Origin: Yamagishiella unicocca
Lineage: Eukaryota > Chlorophyta > Chlorophyceae > Chlamydomonadales > Volvocaceae
Length of the DNA: 64,000 bases
Reading direction: 5' to 3'
NCBI GenBank assembly: GCA_003116995.1
Contig: BDSL01000018.1
Coordinates: forward strand, 248,001-312,000
Under the pieces are notes generated by a model. That model was not told where the DNA came from. It did no database searches and saw nothing but the letters and a program-made list of their open reading frames with translations. Within the stretch, counting starts at the first letter, position 1; every line of letters begins with the position of its first letter. The position numbers and the translations under genes were made by a program. Of the stretch, positions 43,552 through 53,541 are shown one piece after another.

Positions 43552-45860
43552 ACGGGACCTGGCGGGCGGGCGGAGCGGAGCGGGGTGGTGCAATCACGGG
43601 CGCGTCTTGGAGCGCTGCTGGGGGCGGCTCTGGACACCCGGGACGCGGACGTGGGTCGCCTCCGTCCCCGGAGGGCCGCCCCAGCTTCGAAACCAGGCCA
43701 GAGGCGTCTAATTACACCCTGCTGCCTGGCGTCATTGGCGCAGCCATAGGGGGGCCCGGGGCTGGCTGGTCGCTCGCTTCTAAATACCAACTAGCAAGTT
43801 GGCATTGGAGCGGCTGCGGGTGATGGGATGGGCTGCGTCCGATACCGGGGCTGTCTGGACTCTCGGCCAGCGGCGACAGCCGCCCGTTGCTGTCGCCGCC
43901 TCGCCGGTGAGTGATGGTTGTATGGTGGTGCGATTTGGGTCGCTTCGGCTGTATAGGGTGCCGGTGGTTACGCGCCGTGCAGGCCGAGGTGAGCGAATGG
44001 CGGCTGCTGGTCCTCCCTACTCTGGGTTAGCCCTGCTGGACATGGGAGCTGTCATGCGGGCAGGGGCCGCACATGCGGTGCACATCGGGGCAGCCGGGCA
44101 GCCATCCGGCCGGCGGCGGCTCGCATACGGCTGCTGAGACGCAGGGCCGCAAGGTGGCTGGCTCGGATGGGATGCCTAGAAACCAGGACACAGGACGACC
44201 TTGTGCGGGCGCTAGTATTCAGAAGATGAGGGGGCGCGGATGTACCGTGGGGGTCCATCTCTATTGCATTGATCGGGAGGGTAGGGCCTGGAGCTGGAAG
44301 GTGTAGAACCTTTGGTAGGGAGGGTAGGGCTAGGGCGCCCTCCCGGCGCCTGTCCCTCAGCTTGCGAATCAACCCCGGGCACATGGAGACATCGGGTGCG
44401 ATCTAGGGCAACCGCGGCCAAAATGAGACCCTCGGATCCAGGTTTTAGACGCACGGTTTTTAGAGGTGTCTTGTCGACTACCAGGCTGCCGGGCAGAGCC
44501 GTCCCGGCGTTGCGGCGACCGCAAGGCTTGTGTCGTTCACTTGCGGAGGGGGGGCAGAAGTTCGGATGGAATGACGTGGCTTGGCTATGTCTGCAGTCGA
44601 GGAACCGGGAGCGCACTACCTGGAAGTGTAGGTCGGAACAGGTGATGAGAAGCCCGACGGAAGGATGTGGGTTCTAGGGTTTAGGAAGGAGTGTGACCAG
44701 CCCGAGAGGCACTTGACGGCGCCCGGGTCAAAAAGTCTGGACGCAGTGTACGCCCACTGGCGCGGTGTGGCACTGCTGAAGCAGCTCGGTATGTGCAGGT
44801 AGGCGTGTGCTGGGCATTGGGAGGATAGGGGGAGGGGCGCGGAGCGCCTCCCTCACTGCCGTCCGCCAGCGGCCCGGCCAAGGGAGCGCCTGCGTGTCGT
44901 ACTGGCGCACGCGGGGCTTCGGAGCGCGACGGGCGGAGCGGTTCCTCGTCGCCGGTAGCCGAGGTGCAGCTGGCAGGTGGCAGGCTTGCTAGCTCAACCT
45001 CGCGCGTGTAACGTAACACTGGGGGGTCGGCGTCCCAGCCACCCAGCACACACGCCACGTCGTGGGCGCTCACGAGTCACGACCGGCGCGCCTGAAGGAG
45101 AGGCGCCATGGCCCCGAATGCAGGTGAGGCAACAGCCCCTCCGCTCCACTCCACATTCCACTCTTCGCTCGAGTATCGCACGGCCGCCAAAATTGCGCCA
45201 AAGGGTTGGGGCTCCTGCGCATAGGGCCCTGCAGCAGCCACCCGTCGTCATCTTCCGCTTCAACTCCACACCTCCTCAATCGGGTGTCCCCGCGGCCCCC
45301 TCCGGCCCCCGCCCGCTTCCCTCACAGCCACGCCTCACCCTCCCATACCAGACCCGCACTCCGAGGTCGCACTCCCAGACACGCACTCTGTCACCGTCAT
45401 CATCACCGGCACACGCCACGACCTGTGAGGACTTGCTTCCCAGGTGGCACTGTCGCACCAGGAGGTCCCCTCGCTCCCCGGCCTGCCTCCCGCCACTCTC
45501 CCCTAACAGACGAAGCGCACCTCGTGTGTGTGGCTCTGCCAAGCCGAAGAGGCCTCGGCCCTCACCCCACATCACCACCACAGAGGCCCACCACCACCTG
45601 CGTCCGCTCCAGGACCCAGCACCCGAGCGCACCGCTGCTACTGCTGCACACCGCTGCTACTGCCGTCCCTGCACTTCACTTCACTAAACACTCCCCCAAG
45701 CCCCAACCCAAGCCGCTCCAGGCTGATCCCCCAACCATACCGCACAAACAGCACCACCCGCCAGCCGCACAACGTCGCACCCGCCCACCCACCCACTCGC
45801 CCGTAAACACAGTCACGTTAACCCACACGCTCCTCCTCCTCCTGCACGCATCCCGTCCGC
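43552..45860. other. gap between convergent mS37-like and GLDH genes
   Basis: 2.3 kb with no supported gene. Several frames are open, and one minus-strand stretch near 45370-45430 weakly resembles a beta-propeller strand (CAGDDDGDRVRVWE), but no exon chain could be built. The 3' UTRs of both neighbours should lie here. Confidence 0.45.
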
Positions 45861-48800
45861 TCACTTGCTCTGCTTCTGCTGCGGCGCGGGCCCCACCACG
45901 GCGTCCAACCAGCTGTTGCCCAGGGCGCCGGTGGGGTCCAGCGCCGCCCGGTAGCGGGCCAGTGCCGCCAGCGGGCCGCTGAACCTCGCCGCCAGCCGGG
46001 GCCGCACCACCCGGGACATCTCCGCCTCCGGGCGGCTGGTCGCCTCCAGCTTGGCCCAGTGCCACGTGGCGTTGAAGCGGGGCATGAGCTTGGTCTCCAC
46101 GAGGTTCGCGTACTCGCGGAAGCTGTGGCGGCAGCAGCAGCGGCGGCAGCAGCGGAGGGAGCAGTGGAGGGAGCGGTAGTGGGCGCAAGGGGGCGGTGGT
46201 AGCAACGGGTTCAGCGGGGGGGTCGGGGCGCGAATGCAGGTTGTCGTCCTCCCTCACCAAGTCCCTTCCGCGCACGCTCCGGCAACCACGCAAGCCCCTT
46301 CCTCCCTCTTCCTCCCTCCTCTTCCTCCTCGTCCCTCCGCCCTGTCAGTGTCCCCCTCCCAGCCCATGATCGCCCACCCCATCGCATCGCATCACATCGC
46401 CCATCACATCGGATCCCGGCCGCCGCATCCCGGCAGCAGCTGCCGCCGCCTCTGCACTCACGCTTGTGTGACCTGCTGCCTGCTGGCAGCGTCCGGCGGC
46501 AGGTACATGATGACGCCCACCCAGCAGTGCAGCGACTCGGGGGGCCCGGCGGCGGGGCTGAGCGGCGAGGAGCTGCCTGAGGTCCAGCGCACCTCGATGG
46601 GCGCAGGAGCCGCCACCCGGGACCTGCAACCAGGACGCCGGGCCAGCTCATGTCGAATTGAAGGGTGGCGAAGTGGGTCCCCACAACCCCCGCCACCCCA
46701 ATCCATCACCCCGGCCCCTCTCTGCTCCTAGCCTCCCCTACCCTTCCCCCCACGCTTCGTGATGTCACCGCTCCCCGACACGTCGCTGCAACGCGTCCAC
46801 CACCGACTCCGGCCCCCGCCTCCCTGACCCACCGCCCATCACCCCCTGCTGCAGCCGCGCCCTTCCCCCCTCCCTCCCCCGCCACACCGCATCCTGCAAT
46901 TCCAAACGAGCGCATCAAACGTCCCCTACTCGGTTTCACTTCCCACTGCCGACCCACGGGCTTCCTACCCATACCCCACACCGCACCCACTTTGCGATCT
47001 CGGACATCAGCGCGTCCATGTACTCCAGGTCCTTGGTTCGAGCCCCCGCCTTGAGGCCCTCCAGGGAGGGCGCCACCGGGAAGGCCACCTCCAGCACCCA
47101 CTGCTGCCCGCCGCAGTCGAATCCGAGCACTTCATCGCTGTAGCCCACCCGCACGCCGGCGGAGCGCCGCCAGAAGTCCGCCTCCGCGGCGTTCACCGCC
47201 GCCACCCACTTGGGGTCCAGCGGCCCGGGGCCGGCCGCCAGCAGGGCGTCGCGCAGCTGCGGGGCGGAGAGGCCGGCTCCAGGGGGGGCGTCCCCGGAGG
47301 GGGGCGCCACGGTGGCGTAGAGCCGTCTGCGAGGGAAAGGGGGGAGGAGGGTATGAAGTTACGGTGTATTGAGGAGGGTATGGACGTACGGTGTGAGGCC
47401 AGGGGTTTGCCCGGAGGTATCCGTGTGCAAAGTGACAAAGCGAGCGTCACAAAGGGTGACCGGCGTGTTCCGCTGCGAGGCTATGCCGGGCTCTGGGATC
47501 TCGGGGCCCGTGCACGAGGACCGCCGGCCCCTCACCAAAGCCCAAACTCCTGCGTTCCTGCAACGTCGCAGAACGCGTGTTTCTTCGCTGCACCCCAAGC
47601 CCCTCATCCCACCTCCGGCCGCCCTAAACCCACCCCACCCTACCCCACCCCACGGGTCTTCCTCGCAACCCCACCCACCCACCTGAGCGCCTCCGTGCGG
47701 TCCTCCTCCCCGTACGCTGGCTGCGCCGCCTGCTCCTTGGCCAGCCGCAGCTGCTCCGCGCTGGTGCCCGGGTTGGCCTGCACCACCACCACCGTCTCCG
47801 TGTAGGGGATGTACAGGTACCTGGGGACGGGGTGGGGGTAGAGGAAGACCCGTGGATGCGAGGAAAAAACGTTTAGGAAAGACGGGGGTGGGGGCGGGGT
47901 GTGTGTGTGGCGGCAGCAGCTGGGGCAGCTACCAGCTCACGAGCCGTTTCGTGGAGGACTCCAACCAACCCCGTTCCCTTGTTGAAACCTTTTCCCGCCA
48001 TCTCCCCTTGCTCGCCCAACCGGGACTTCTTCCTGCCGCCGGCTAGAACCACGTATGTGGCTGCCGAGCCCATGAGCCCCAGAACTGCCACATGCCCCTG
48101 CTGCAGTTCGTTGCGGGTTGCGTTCGTTGCGGGTTGAGAGCCCCCTCCGCTCTCCTACCTGTTCGGGTCCAAAGCCGCAAAGCAGTCTCCGGGTGGGTTG
48201 CAACGCCCCCGCCCCCGGCCCCGCCTCCGGCCCCCTCCTCGCCCCCGCCCCCACCCCCCGCCGACCTACGGGTTTCCTCTCCGAACACCCCCTGCCCCCC
48301 CGCCTTACTTGATGTGTTTGTTCTCCTTGAGCCACTTGACGTGGTTCCGGCGCACCTCCGCCGGGGTGGCGGTGAAGGTGCGCTCTATGAGCTGGTGGCG
48401 GGGGACGACTTGCAGCGTGGCCTGGGGGGCGGGGGGGGAGGAGGGGAACAGGGGGGGAGGGGCGGGAAGGGAGCGGGATGGGGCGGGGAGGGGGGATGAT
48501 TCCGGGGTTGGGGGGAGGTCAGGCCGCTCCGCTAGTGGAGGAGGGCTCCGGTAGCCCTCCGCACCCGCCACCAGGGCTTGCGGTCACCGGACCTGCTGCC
48601 GGCTTCGTACGCCCTGCGCACCCGCCCCCTTTTCAACACCCTGCCCACTTCGTCGCCATCACCATGCAGCTACCTCCGACATCCACCTCTTCTAGGTCGG
48701 TTTTCCTCATCTCCTAAGTGCCGACCCACGGGTCTGCTCTCCCACCCACCTGCGTCATGACGCCCAGGGAGCCCAGACCCACGCGAGCCAACCTGGGGGC

Positions 48801-51800
48801 GGCCGGGGTGTGTGGGTGTGTGTGTATACGGCGGGAAGACCCGGTTAAACCACCGGCCGGGAGGGGGACGGGGGCATGGGGGGAACGGAATGGAATGATG
48901 TGAACGGGGCAGCCAGGAAAAGGTCAGGGACGAAGCTGGGCATCAACCGATCGAGTGAATCCACTTGGCCAGCGGTCCGTGGAAGCTGGGCACCAAGGCG
49001 CAAGGGCTTCAGGAGGAAATAAAGAAGACGCACATGCCCGTGTTCGGCACTGTGCAACCGAACATGTTCCACGAGATGGTCAACGGCAACAACAGCGATG
49101 GCGTGCTCAACCGCCTCCACGCTGTTCCACTGCCATCGATCTCCATCCCAAGCATGGGTAAGGAAGTTGCTTTGGACCGTCTTGTGTATCATGCGGTTTC
49201 CAAAATCGTGATGGCGTGAATGCCAGGGTATTGCGCACGGGGGTAGGGAGCTACACGGGCGCAACCGCCGCCATTTGCTTATTTGATTATCTCCCATATT
49301 GGCACGCGCATATGAAGCAAATGGCGGCGGTTGCGCCCGTGTAGCTCCCTACCCCCGTGCGCAATACCCTGGCATTCACGTCATCACGATTTTGGAAACC
49401 GCATGATACACAAGACGGTCCAAAGCGACTTCCTTACCCATGCTTGGGATGGAGGTCGACGGCAGTGGAACAGCGTGGAGGCGGTTAAGCACGCCATCGC
49501 TGTTGTTGCCATTGACCATCTCATGAAACATGTTTGGTTGCACAGTGCCGAACACGGGCATGTGCGTCTTCTTTATTTCCTCCTGAAGCCCTTGCGCCTT
49601 GGTGCCCAGCTGCCACGGACCGCTGGCCAAAAGCGGGTGTACCGCCTCGGGCCCTTGGCCATGCAGGGCGCATGCACGGTGCCTTGGGCCTTGGCCATGC
49701 AGGGTGTGTTCGTTGAAGAGCACTCAAAGCTTTCGCACGATCGGTAGAAGTACTCATCTGTAGACCGGCTGCTATTTTCCGCGTCCTTATCCCCCGCCAT
49801 CGTCCCCCTCCGCCAGCCGCCTTTACCTTAGTCGCTTTTATACCATCTTTTCCTTCTCGAATACGTTGCCTGATCACCTTACACTACGATTAAGCAGCGC
49901 CTCGGCTCCGTCTACTCGCCTCCCGTCTCTTCTGGACCGCCATCTTCACCGCCTTGGTTTGTCGGCCGTGGATTCGCGGATTCTTTTTAAACCCCCTCCC
50001 CCAGCGACCCCCGTGTGTGCCAAACGTTTCCCAATCGATTTCACGTTTCCGTGCCGACCCATGGGCCTCCCCTCTCTCATTCCCCCACCTGAACAGCTCC
50101 GGCTCCTCCTGCGCGCTGAGAGCGAGGGTCCCCAGCGCGGGTGTGGCCAGCCGCATGGCCACCACCTGCTCGTCCACGGGGGGGATGCGAGGCCCGGTGC
50201 CGTGTGCTCCCATCTGCGGCCAAGGCGGAGGGGCAGGTGGCGCAGGGGAGGGATCGGCCCCAGGCGTCAGCCCCGGCTTACGTGCCGTAGGGAAGAGGGG
50301 AGGGGGCAACTTGGAGGGCGGGGGGGTATGGGGGAAACCGGTGTGTGTGTGTGTGTGGGGGGGGGGGGGCAATTGGAAGGAGCAGTGCCGGTGAGAGGGA
50401 GAATACGAGGAGGGGCAAAAGACAAGATCAGGGGATCCAGGGAGTTCCCCCGGACGCCACCAGCCCCCCTCTTAACCCCCGCTAACCCCCTCCACCCCCC
50501 CCCTCACCTGCGTGATTCCCCCAATCTGCTGCTCCCTGATGGACGCGTAGTTCTGCAGCGTCAAGCCGTACGGCGCCAGGTGGTCCGCCACCTGCTGCAC
50601 CCGGCAGCCGGCCTGCACAGTCACCTGGAGCAGGCGGGGGGGAAGGGGCGGAGGGGGGGAGTGGCGTGAAAACTGTCGACACGAAAACGACAGGATAGTG
50701 GGCGCATGGTCGGCGGACAGGTGGGGAGGTGGGGAGGGGCAGGCGGAGGGGCAGGAGGAGGGGCAGGAGGAGGGGCAGGTGGAGGGTATTAGGGGGGAGA
50801 GGGATAGGTCGAGAGTAGGAGGGGCAGGCGGAGGGGCAGCCGGCGAGGGAGGGTCTGACAACAGAGGGCTGGGCCCCAGGAGCTGATCGCAGGGGTGGCG
50901 GAGCCGGACCACCGCTGCAAGGTACCCACCCCCACCCGCACCTGCATCTTCTCCCGGTCCACCCCGATGATGTTGTCCATGCCGCCCAGCGCCAGGACGC
51001 CTTCGTCGCTGAGGGCGGCGCCGTTGGGGCTCAGGCCGGAGCCGGCTGGCCGCAGCCGCTCGTTGCGGCGCGCGGCGATGCGGAGGAAGGCCTCCACCTC
51101 GGACTCGGTGTCCGGGTGGAAGTAGCGGCTGGACGGCGAGGGAGGGTGGGTGGCATAAGGAGGGTGGGGGCGAGAGGAGGGGGGAACGTGAGGAGGGGTC
51201 GCAGCCAGCCAGCCAGCCTTGTCGCTTATGTAAGCGCCCAGCTTCGCCCTGCCCCAGGCCCCCTGCCGCTGTTCGGGTTGCCCTTGCCCCTCCTTGCTTA
51301 CCGCCGGCTACTCCCCTGCCTGCCGGCGCCCCCTCGCTTCTCAGCGGGACCTCTCAACCGCTCCCCTTCTCCGGGCCCCCTGCTCCGGCCCCCCCCTGCT
51401 CCGGCCCCCCCCTGCTCCGCCCCCCCTGCTCCGCCCCGCCCTGCTCCCCCGCCCCACCCCGGTGTCGCCTCGTGTGTGCCGCTCCAGTTCGAGAGGGTGT
51501 CCGTGTTGGGGGTCTGCTGCGCCGCCATGTACTGCAGCTCGGGCGGGAACTTCGTACCCACCAGGGGGTCCTGGGGGAGGGGGAGGGGAGGGGTGGGGAG
51601 GGGTGAGGCCGTGCGGTGCTGGCTGGCACTAGCAGCGCCCGGGCCCTCCCCCACCGGTCCATCCAACCCCGCAATACAATCGCCGCCCCTCTCCCACCCG
51701 TCTGACGACCACCTGCCACAGGTCGAAACCCAGGTAGCGGCCCCCACCTCCATTGCGCCCCCACTCACACACACATACACATTTATACACATTTACACAT

Positions 51801-53021
51801 TTAGCATTTATAAAACACACACATACACATACAATACAACATCAACGCACCTACACACACACGTGTATCGCCCGCTGCCCGGACTCTTCATTTTCCGTGG
51901 CGTTAGTTGGCTTGACGTTAAGACCATTGGCGGTAAGCCAGCACCCTCACCTGGTCGGGGTGCGTGTACGCGTACCAGAACATGCTCACGCCGCTGACCG
52001 GCAGGGCGATGAGGAAGAAGCGAGAGATGGCCCGGCGGATGGGGTTGGTCTCCGGCTGGCCGGGGAAGGGCCCCACGTACCGCCCGCCGAGGCCGGGCTC
52101 GGCGGCAGCAGCGTTGCGCCCTGGGATGAAGGTACAAAGGTACAAAGGTGTGAAGGTATCAAGGTACGAAGGTGTGAAGGTAGGAAGTTGCGAAGGTATG
52201 AAGGTTTGATGAACCTGTGTTGGGTGGTTATACGGCGGGAAGACCCGGTTCCACGTTCTCCCCCCCCGTGGGTGGATGGGTGGGAGGGGATGTAGGGCCC
52301 GTGTGTGGGGGGGGCGGGAGTGGAGTGGTGCGTTAAGGGAGGGTTGGGAGGCCGTGGCAAGGGGGCTGGGGAGGCTGGAGGGGCGGGGTTCGGGGGGCTG
52401 GGCAGGTGGCCATGGTGGTCCGGGCGTCCAGGCGGCAAAGGTGCAAAGATGTTGGCGGCATGGGGCCAGTGCGGACGCGCTGGTGATTGCGGGGTGGGGT
52501 CGCCAATGGGTGGGAGGGCCGTGAAGAGGTGGGTGCTGTGGGCAGGAGAATGTATACATGGTGAGCAGGCGGCTACTGATGGATGGGTGGAAGCCCCGCC
52601 GCGCCTCCGGGCGGCAAGCCAAGGCCGTGAGGGGCGCGCAGGGGCTCGTTATGGCGAGGTGAAGCCACCACTGGCCCAGTCAACTGTGTCGGTGAGAGGC
52701 CGAGTGCGACTGAGTGCACTCGCGTGAAGCGGGTGTCGCAGCGGCAAACACGTGGCGTGCGGGTGAGGCCGAGGGACGCACACGACGCGCGAAGACATGG
52801 ACGACACATGGATTCGCTATTACCTACCATCTTCAATACTATGCTGAACAGTGCCACGGAGGTGCATCGGAGGTAAACGGTGTGGTAAAGGAGGCATCGT
52901 GCGACTCACCAAGCCCCGGTCCAAAGTCAGACGCAAGCGTCCGGGACTTCCCATTTGTGGCAGTCGCAAAACGGCGTAGGACCTGACCCGTATAGCGCCC
53001 GCCCCATGGCAGCGGCCACAT
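45861..53021 (-). CDS. GLDH: L-galactono-1,4-lactone dehydrogenase, mitochondrial
   Basis: Twelve exons: 52910-53021, 51951-52120, 51458-51570, 50942-51128, 50508-50624, 50089-50213, 48750-48792, 48309-48421, 47683-47820, 46991-47326, 46462-46623 and 45861-46122, giving 625 residues in phase. It performs the last step of ascorbate synthesis in the mitochondrial inner membrane, passing electrons to cytochrome c; in plants it also helps assemble complex I. A presequence (LRRFATATNGKSR) precedes a membrane segment (FFLIALPVSGVSMFWYAY, about 70-88). Family landmarks are NWSGTHEA, RPAGSGLSPNG, YGLTLQNYASIREQQIGG, GAHGTGPRIPPVDEQVV (about 235), LARVGLGSLGV, YLYIPYTETVVVV, GYSDEVLGFDCGGQQWV (about 434-450), APAPIEVRWT, CWVGVIMYLP and WHWAKLE. 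Intron 6 holds a large inverted repeat. Confidence 0.96.
46917..46975 (-). repeat. introner-like motif, type A, GLDH intron 10 5' end
   Basis: In transcript sense: GTAGGAAGCCCGTGGG, TCGGCAGTGGGAAGTGAAAC, CGAGTAGGGGACGTTTGA. It begins about 16 nt inside the donor. This is the clearest long form together with 29266. Confidence 0.88.
47838..47886 (+). repeat. introner-like motif, type B, inverted, GLDH intron 8 3' end
   Basis: On the + strand (antisense to GLDH): TAGAGGAAGACCCGTGGATG, CGAGGAAAAAACGTTTAGG, AAAGACGG. It lies about 18 nt from the 3' splice site. Confidence 0.85.
48261..48285 (-). repeat. introner-like motif, type A, GLDH intron 8 5' end
   Basis: In transcript sense: GAGAGGAAACCCGTAGG then TCGGCGG, about 23 nt inside the donor. 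The same intron has an inverted type-B copy near its 3' end (47838-47886). Confidence 0.85.
48711..48745 (-). repeat. introner-like motif, type A, GLDH intron 7 5' end
   Basis: In transcript sense, directly after the donor GTGGGTGG: GAGAGCAGACCCGTGGG then TCGGCACTTAGGAG. Confidence 0.85.
48965..49630. repeat. 316-bp inverted repeat with 34-nt loop and duplicated coding fragment
   Basis: Left arm 48965-49280 and right arm 49315-49630 are reverse complements with no gaps and about ten mismatches. The loop is 49281-49314. Each arm encodes the same roughly 84-residue fragment ending in a stop: left on the + strand, right on the - strand. Shared peptides are LQEEIKKTHMPVFGTVQPNM, FHEMVNGNNSDGVLNRLHAV and SMGKEVALDRLVYHAVSKIV. 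All mismatches fall in the coding part and most are silent; the inner 66 nt next to the loop are identical. The element sits inside GLDH intron 6 (48793-50088), so the GLDH precursor RNA would fold into a long hairpin. Confidence 0.95.
49895..50000 (-). repeat. dispersed repeat, type C, in GLDH intron 6
   Basis: Inverted relative to 22383-22483 and about 90 percent identical by eye. It lies about 90-190 nt inside the 5' end of the intron, in the orientation of transcription; the other copy lies near a 3' intron end, inverted. Confidence 0.9.
50028..50080 (-). repeat. introner-like motif, type A, GLDH intron 6 5' end
   Basis: In transcript sense: GAGAGGGGAGGCCCATGGG, TCGGCACGGAAACGTGAAA, TCGATTGGGAAACGTTTGGC. 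It starts about 9 nt inside the donor and shares its 50-nt order with the motifs at 46917, 29266 and 63905. Confidence 0.85.
52128..52208 (+). repeat. short degenerate tandem repeat (AAGGTRYGAAGGT type)
   Basis: Imperfect units of about 8-16 nt built on GAAGGTATGAAGG, in GLDH intron 1 beside the exon 2 acceptor. Confidence 0.85.
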
Positions 53022-53541
53022 TCTTCACAGGCCTGTAGGCGCGATACCTTCAACTGCTATTTGATTATTCAGAGTATGCTCTGATATCACTTTTATTGTG
53101 TTTGGGCCTTTCTGTGCGAAGATGTGTCTCAAGCGTCAAGGCCGTGTCGGGGAAACGGTTGTGTCTGCGATGAAAATGCCTGACATGTCCTACTTTCAAA
53201 CATTACTTATCTAAATAACACGCGTGTTTGCAACGCGATTGAAAGTCGGGCAGCGTTCATGGTTCATGGATCCTGCGATTTAACGTACACGAAGCGACCG
53301 TAGTAAGGTAGGATGGATGCAGGCTAGGCGCTTACAAGTCATCGGGATTGAATTTGAAGTATTACTACTTGCGCTGATGAAAATACGAAAACGACGCCTA
53401 GACCTGCCTTTCTTGATTTCGACAGACCTGACTTCGTCCTTGGCCAACGGTGCGCATGCAGCGGCTGTAACCGTTATCCTGCGGGAACTTATTGTAGGCT
53501 ATGGCTAAAAGCACTAGGGTATAGGGGCGACGCTTGCAAGT
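53022..53541. promoter_or_regulatory. divergent promoter region, GLDH / WRAP73
   Basis: 520 bp between the two start codons, AT-rich around 53050-53290. No TATA box or named regulatory element was recognised with confidence. Confidence 0.55.

Noticed and set aside
45276..45632. Minus-strand frame with a WD-like segment (CAGDDDGDRVRVWE) downstream of GLDH
   Set aside because: Only one strand-like motif. No neighbouring exons could be joined in phase, and the rest of the frame is low-complexity.
49281..49314. The 34-nt hairpin loop as a tRNA or structured RNA gene
   Set aside because: Too short and AT-rich, with no cloverleaf features.
48965..49723. The 84-116-codon frames in the inverted-repeat arms as independent genes
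   Set aside because: They lie inside an intron, begin without a convincing start codon and are the two arms of one palindrome. I kept them as a repeat containing a gene fragment.
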